From Zychaea mexicana (taxonomy: Eukaryota; Mucoromycota; Mucoromycetes; Mucorales; Lichtheimiaceae), in the NCBI RefSeq assembly GCF_025766255.1, contig NW_026516806.1, forward strand, positions 1-64,000: DNA of 64,000 nucleotides, in the 5' to 3' direction. The position numbers and the translations under genes were made by a program. Below are positions 59,584 to 64,000 of this stretch, one piece after another. Below the pieces are notes generated by a model. That model saw only the letters and a list, made by a program, of their open reading frames with translations, did not search any database and was not told the origin of the DNA. The stretch's first letter is position 1. The number at the start of each line of letters is the position of its first letter.

Positions 59584-60403
59584 CTTTGCTAAAGCCGAGA
59601 AAATATGTCAAGTGCTAGATAAAGTAAAGAAATATGTGCTGTTAGATAGGCGTCGATGATGAAGAGATATTATTAAGAGATTCGAGGAAAAGAAAGAAGG
59701 AAGAGACGCGGAGAGAGAATTCGAAAGTGAACCTTACTACTGAATACGAAAAAAGAAAGGTTCAACAAAAAAAAAAAAGTAACAGGGCGCTTCTGTCTCA
59801 CGGAATGGCGTGGTCGGTCCTGATCAAGAAAGAGAACGAGAGGGGCATACACTCGCACTCGCACGCAACACTAACTGAAAGGTTTCTTTCGGTACTGAAA
59901 AAGATAAGCGGGAAGGAATTAAAGGTGGTCGGACCGAGTCAAGTTAAGAAAACGTGGGAGAGGGCAGGAAATAGGGGAAGATGTCGAGAATGTTTGTAAA
60001 GACAATCAGTCAAAAAGTTTAATAAATGGCACCAACCAAGTGATTGAAGCTTGTATTTTTGTGAATGGACCGGGCGGGAGAGTGTGTGCTTTGTGTGGTT
60101 TATGAGGAAAAGAAGAAGAAGAAGAAGAAGAAGAAGGGTGACCCCCCATACAAGAGAATCGCATGTACTAAGAAGCAACAACGAAATGACATTTTGGGTA
60201 ATAGCTTGTAACCATACCGTTTTTGGAGGTTGCATAGGTGGTGGTGGTGGTGGTGGTGGTGGTGGTGATGATGATGATTAAATAGTAGCTTGGCTGTGAG
60301 TTGTAAATGTTGAATGTGTGTGTGTGTGTGTGTAGTGTGTAGTATATTTATAAATACTTTCATAACTTTTTTTTTTGGTGTTTCTTTTTCCTTTGCTTTT
60401 CCT
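59584..60403. promoter_or_regulatory. RasB promoter region and Ubp15 3' region with microsatellites
   Basis: No gene. It contains a GAA run (about 60110-60137), a GGT run (60236-60268) followed by GAT units, and a GT run (60316-60333). Confidence 0.6.
60236..60268 (+). repeat. GGT trinucleotide microsatellite
   Basis: About eleven GGT units are visible directly, followed by GAT units, in the 3' flank of the Ubp15 gene. Confidence 0.9.

Positions 60404-64000
<3,597 letters not shown>

Overview
This window is nuclear DNA of a filamentous fungus, most likely an early-diverging Mucoromycota species; that assignment is an inference. Genes are split by many short GT-AG introns, often with a CTAAC-like branch site, and coding regions carry CAG/CAA, ACT and GAC trinucleotide tracts. 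The families are fungal: an APSES regulator, a Num1/Mcp5-type cortical PH protein, a Sod2/Nha1-type antiporter, a RasB-type GTPase, and PIF/Harbinger and LINE relics. No bacterial, organellar, tRNA, rRNA or CRISPR feature was found. Exon limits were placed by hand from splice sites, reading phase and family alignment from memory.

Layout. 1-13.8 kb: 5' part of a StuA-like APSES regulator (-), a large MIT-domain protein (+), a two-exon I78-type peptidase inhibitor (-), and a STE20/PAK-like kinase with a long basic tail (+). 14.6-17.1 kb: mobile-element debris, namely one copy of a dispersed decayed repeat, a frameshifted Harbinger transposase (+) and a convergent coiled-coil ORF (-). 19.0-21.4 kb: cortical PH protein (+). 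22.3-23.4 kb: an order-permuted relic of a Ubp15/USP7 gene. 24.6-30.5 kb: dysferlin/Pex24-type peroxisomal membrane protein, Rab11 and COQ6, all (-). 30.7-36.9 kb: DNA polymerase kappa, gluconokinase and a seven-helix membrane protein, all (+). 38.0-38.9 kb: single C2-domain protein (-). 40-42.9 kb: LINE relic (-). 44.2-48.2 kb: WW/RS-type protein and Na+/H+ antiporter (+). 48.3-53.8 kb: PPR protein and a two-domain glycosyltransferase (-). 54.5-58.2 kb: gene-poor, with the second dispersed-repeat copy and a decayed ORF. 58.2-64 kb: RasB-type GTPase and the C-terminal 857 residues of Ubp15/USP7 (-).

The genes do not form a pathway cluster; this is ordinary mixed fungal housekeeping content. 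Loose themes are polarity, trafficking and membranes (Rab11, RasB, PAK-like kinase, cortical PH, C2, MIT) and mitochondria (COQ6, PPR).

The most unusual observations are the exon structure of the RasB gene (an 8-nt microexon with a GC donor and an inferred 2-nt microexon in switch I), the permuted Ubp15 relic lying 39 kb from what appears to be its intact relative, and a glycosyltransferase joining a degenerate GT31-like half to a GT34 half.
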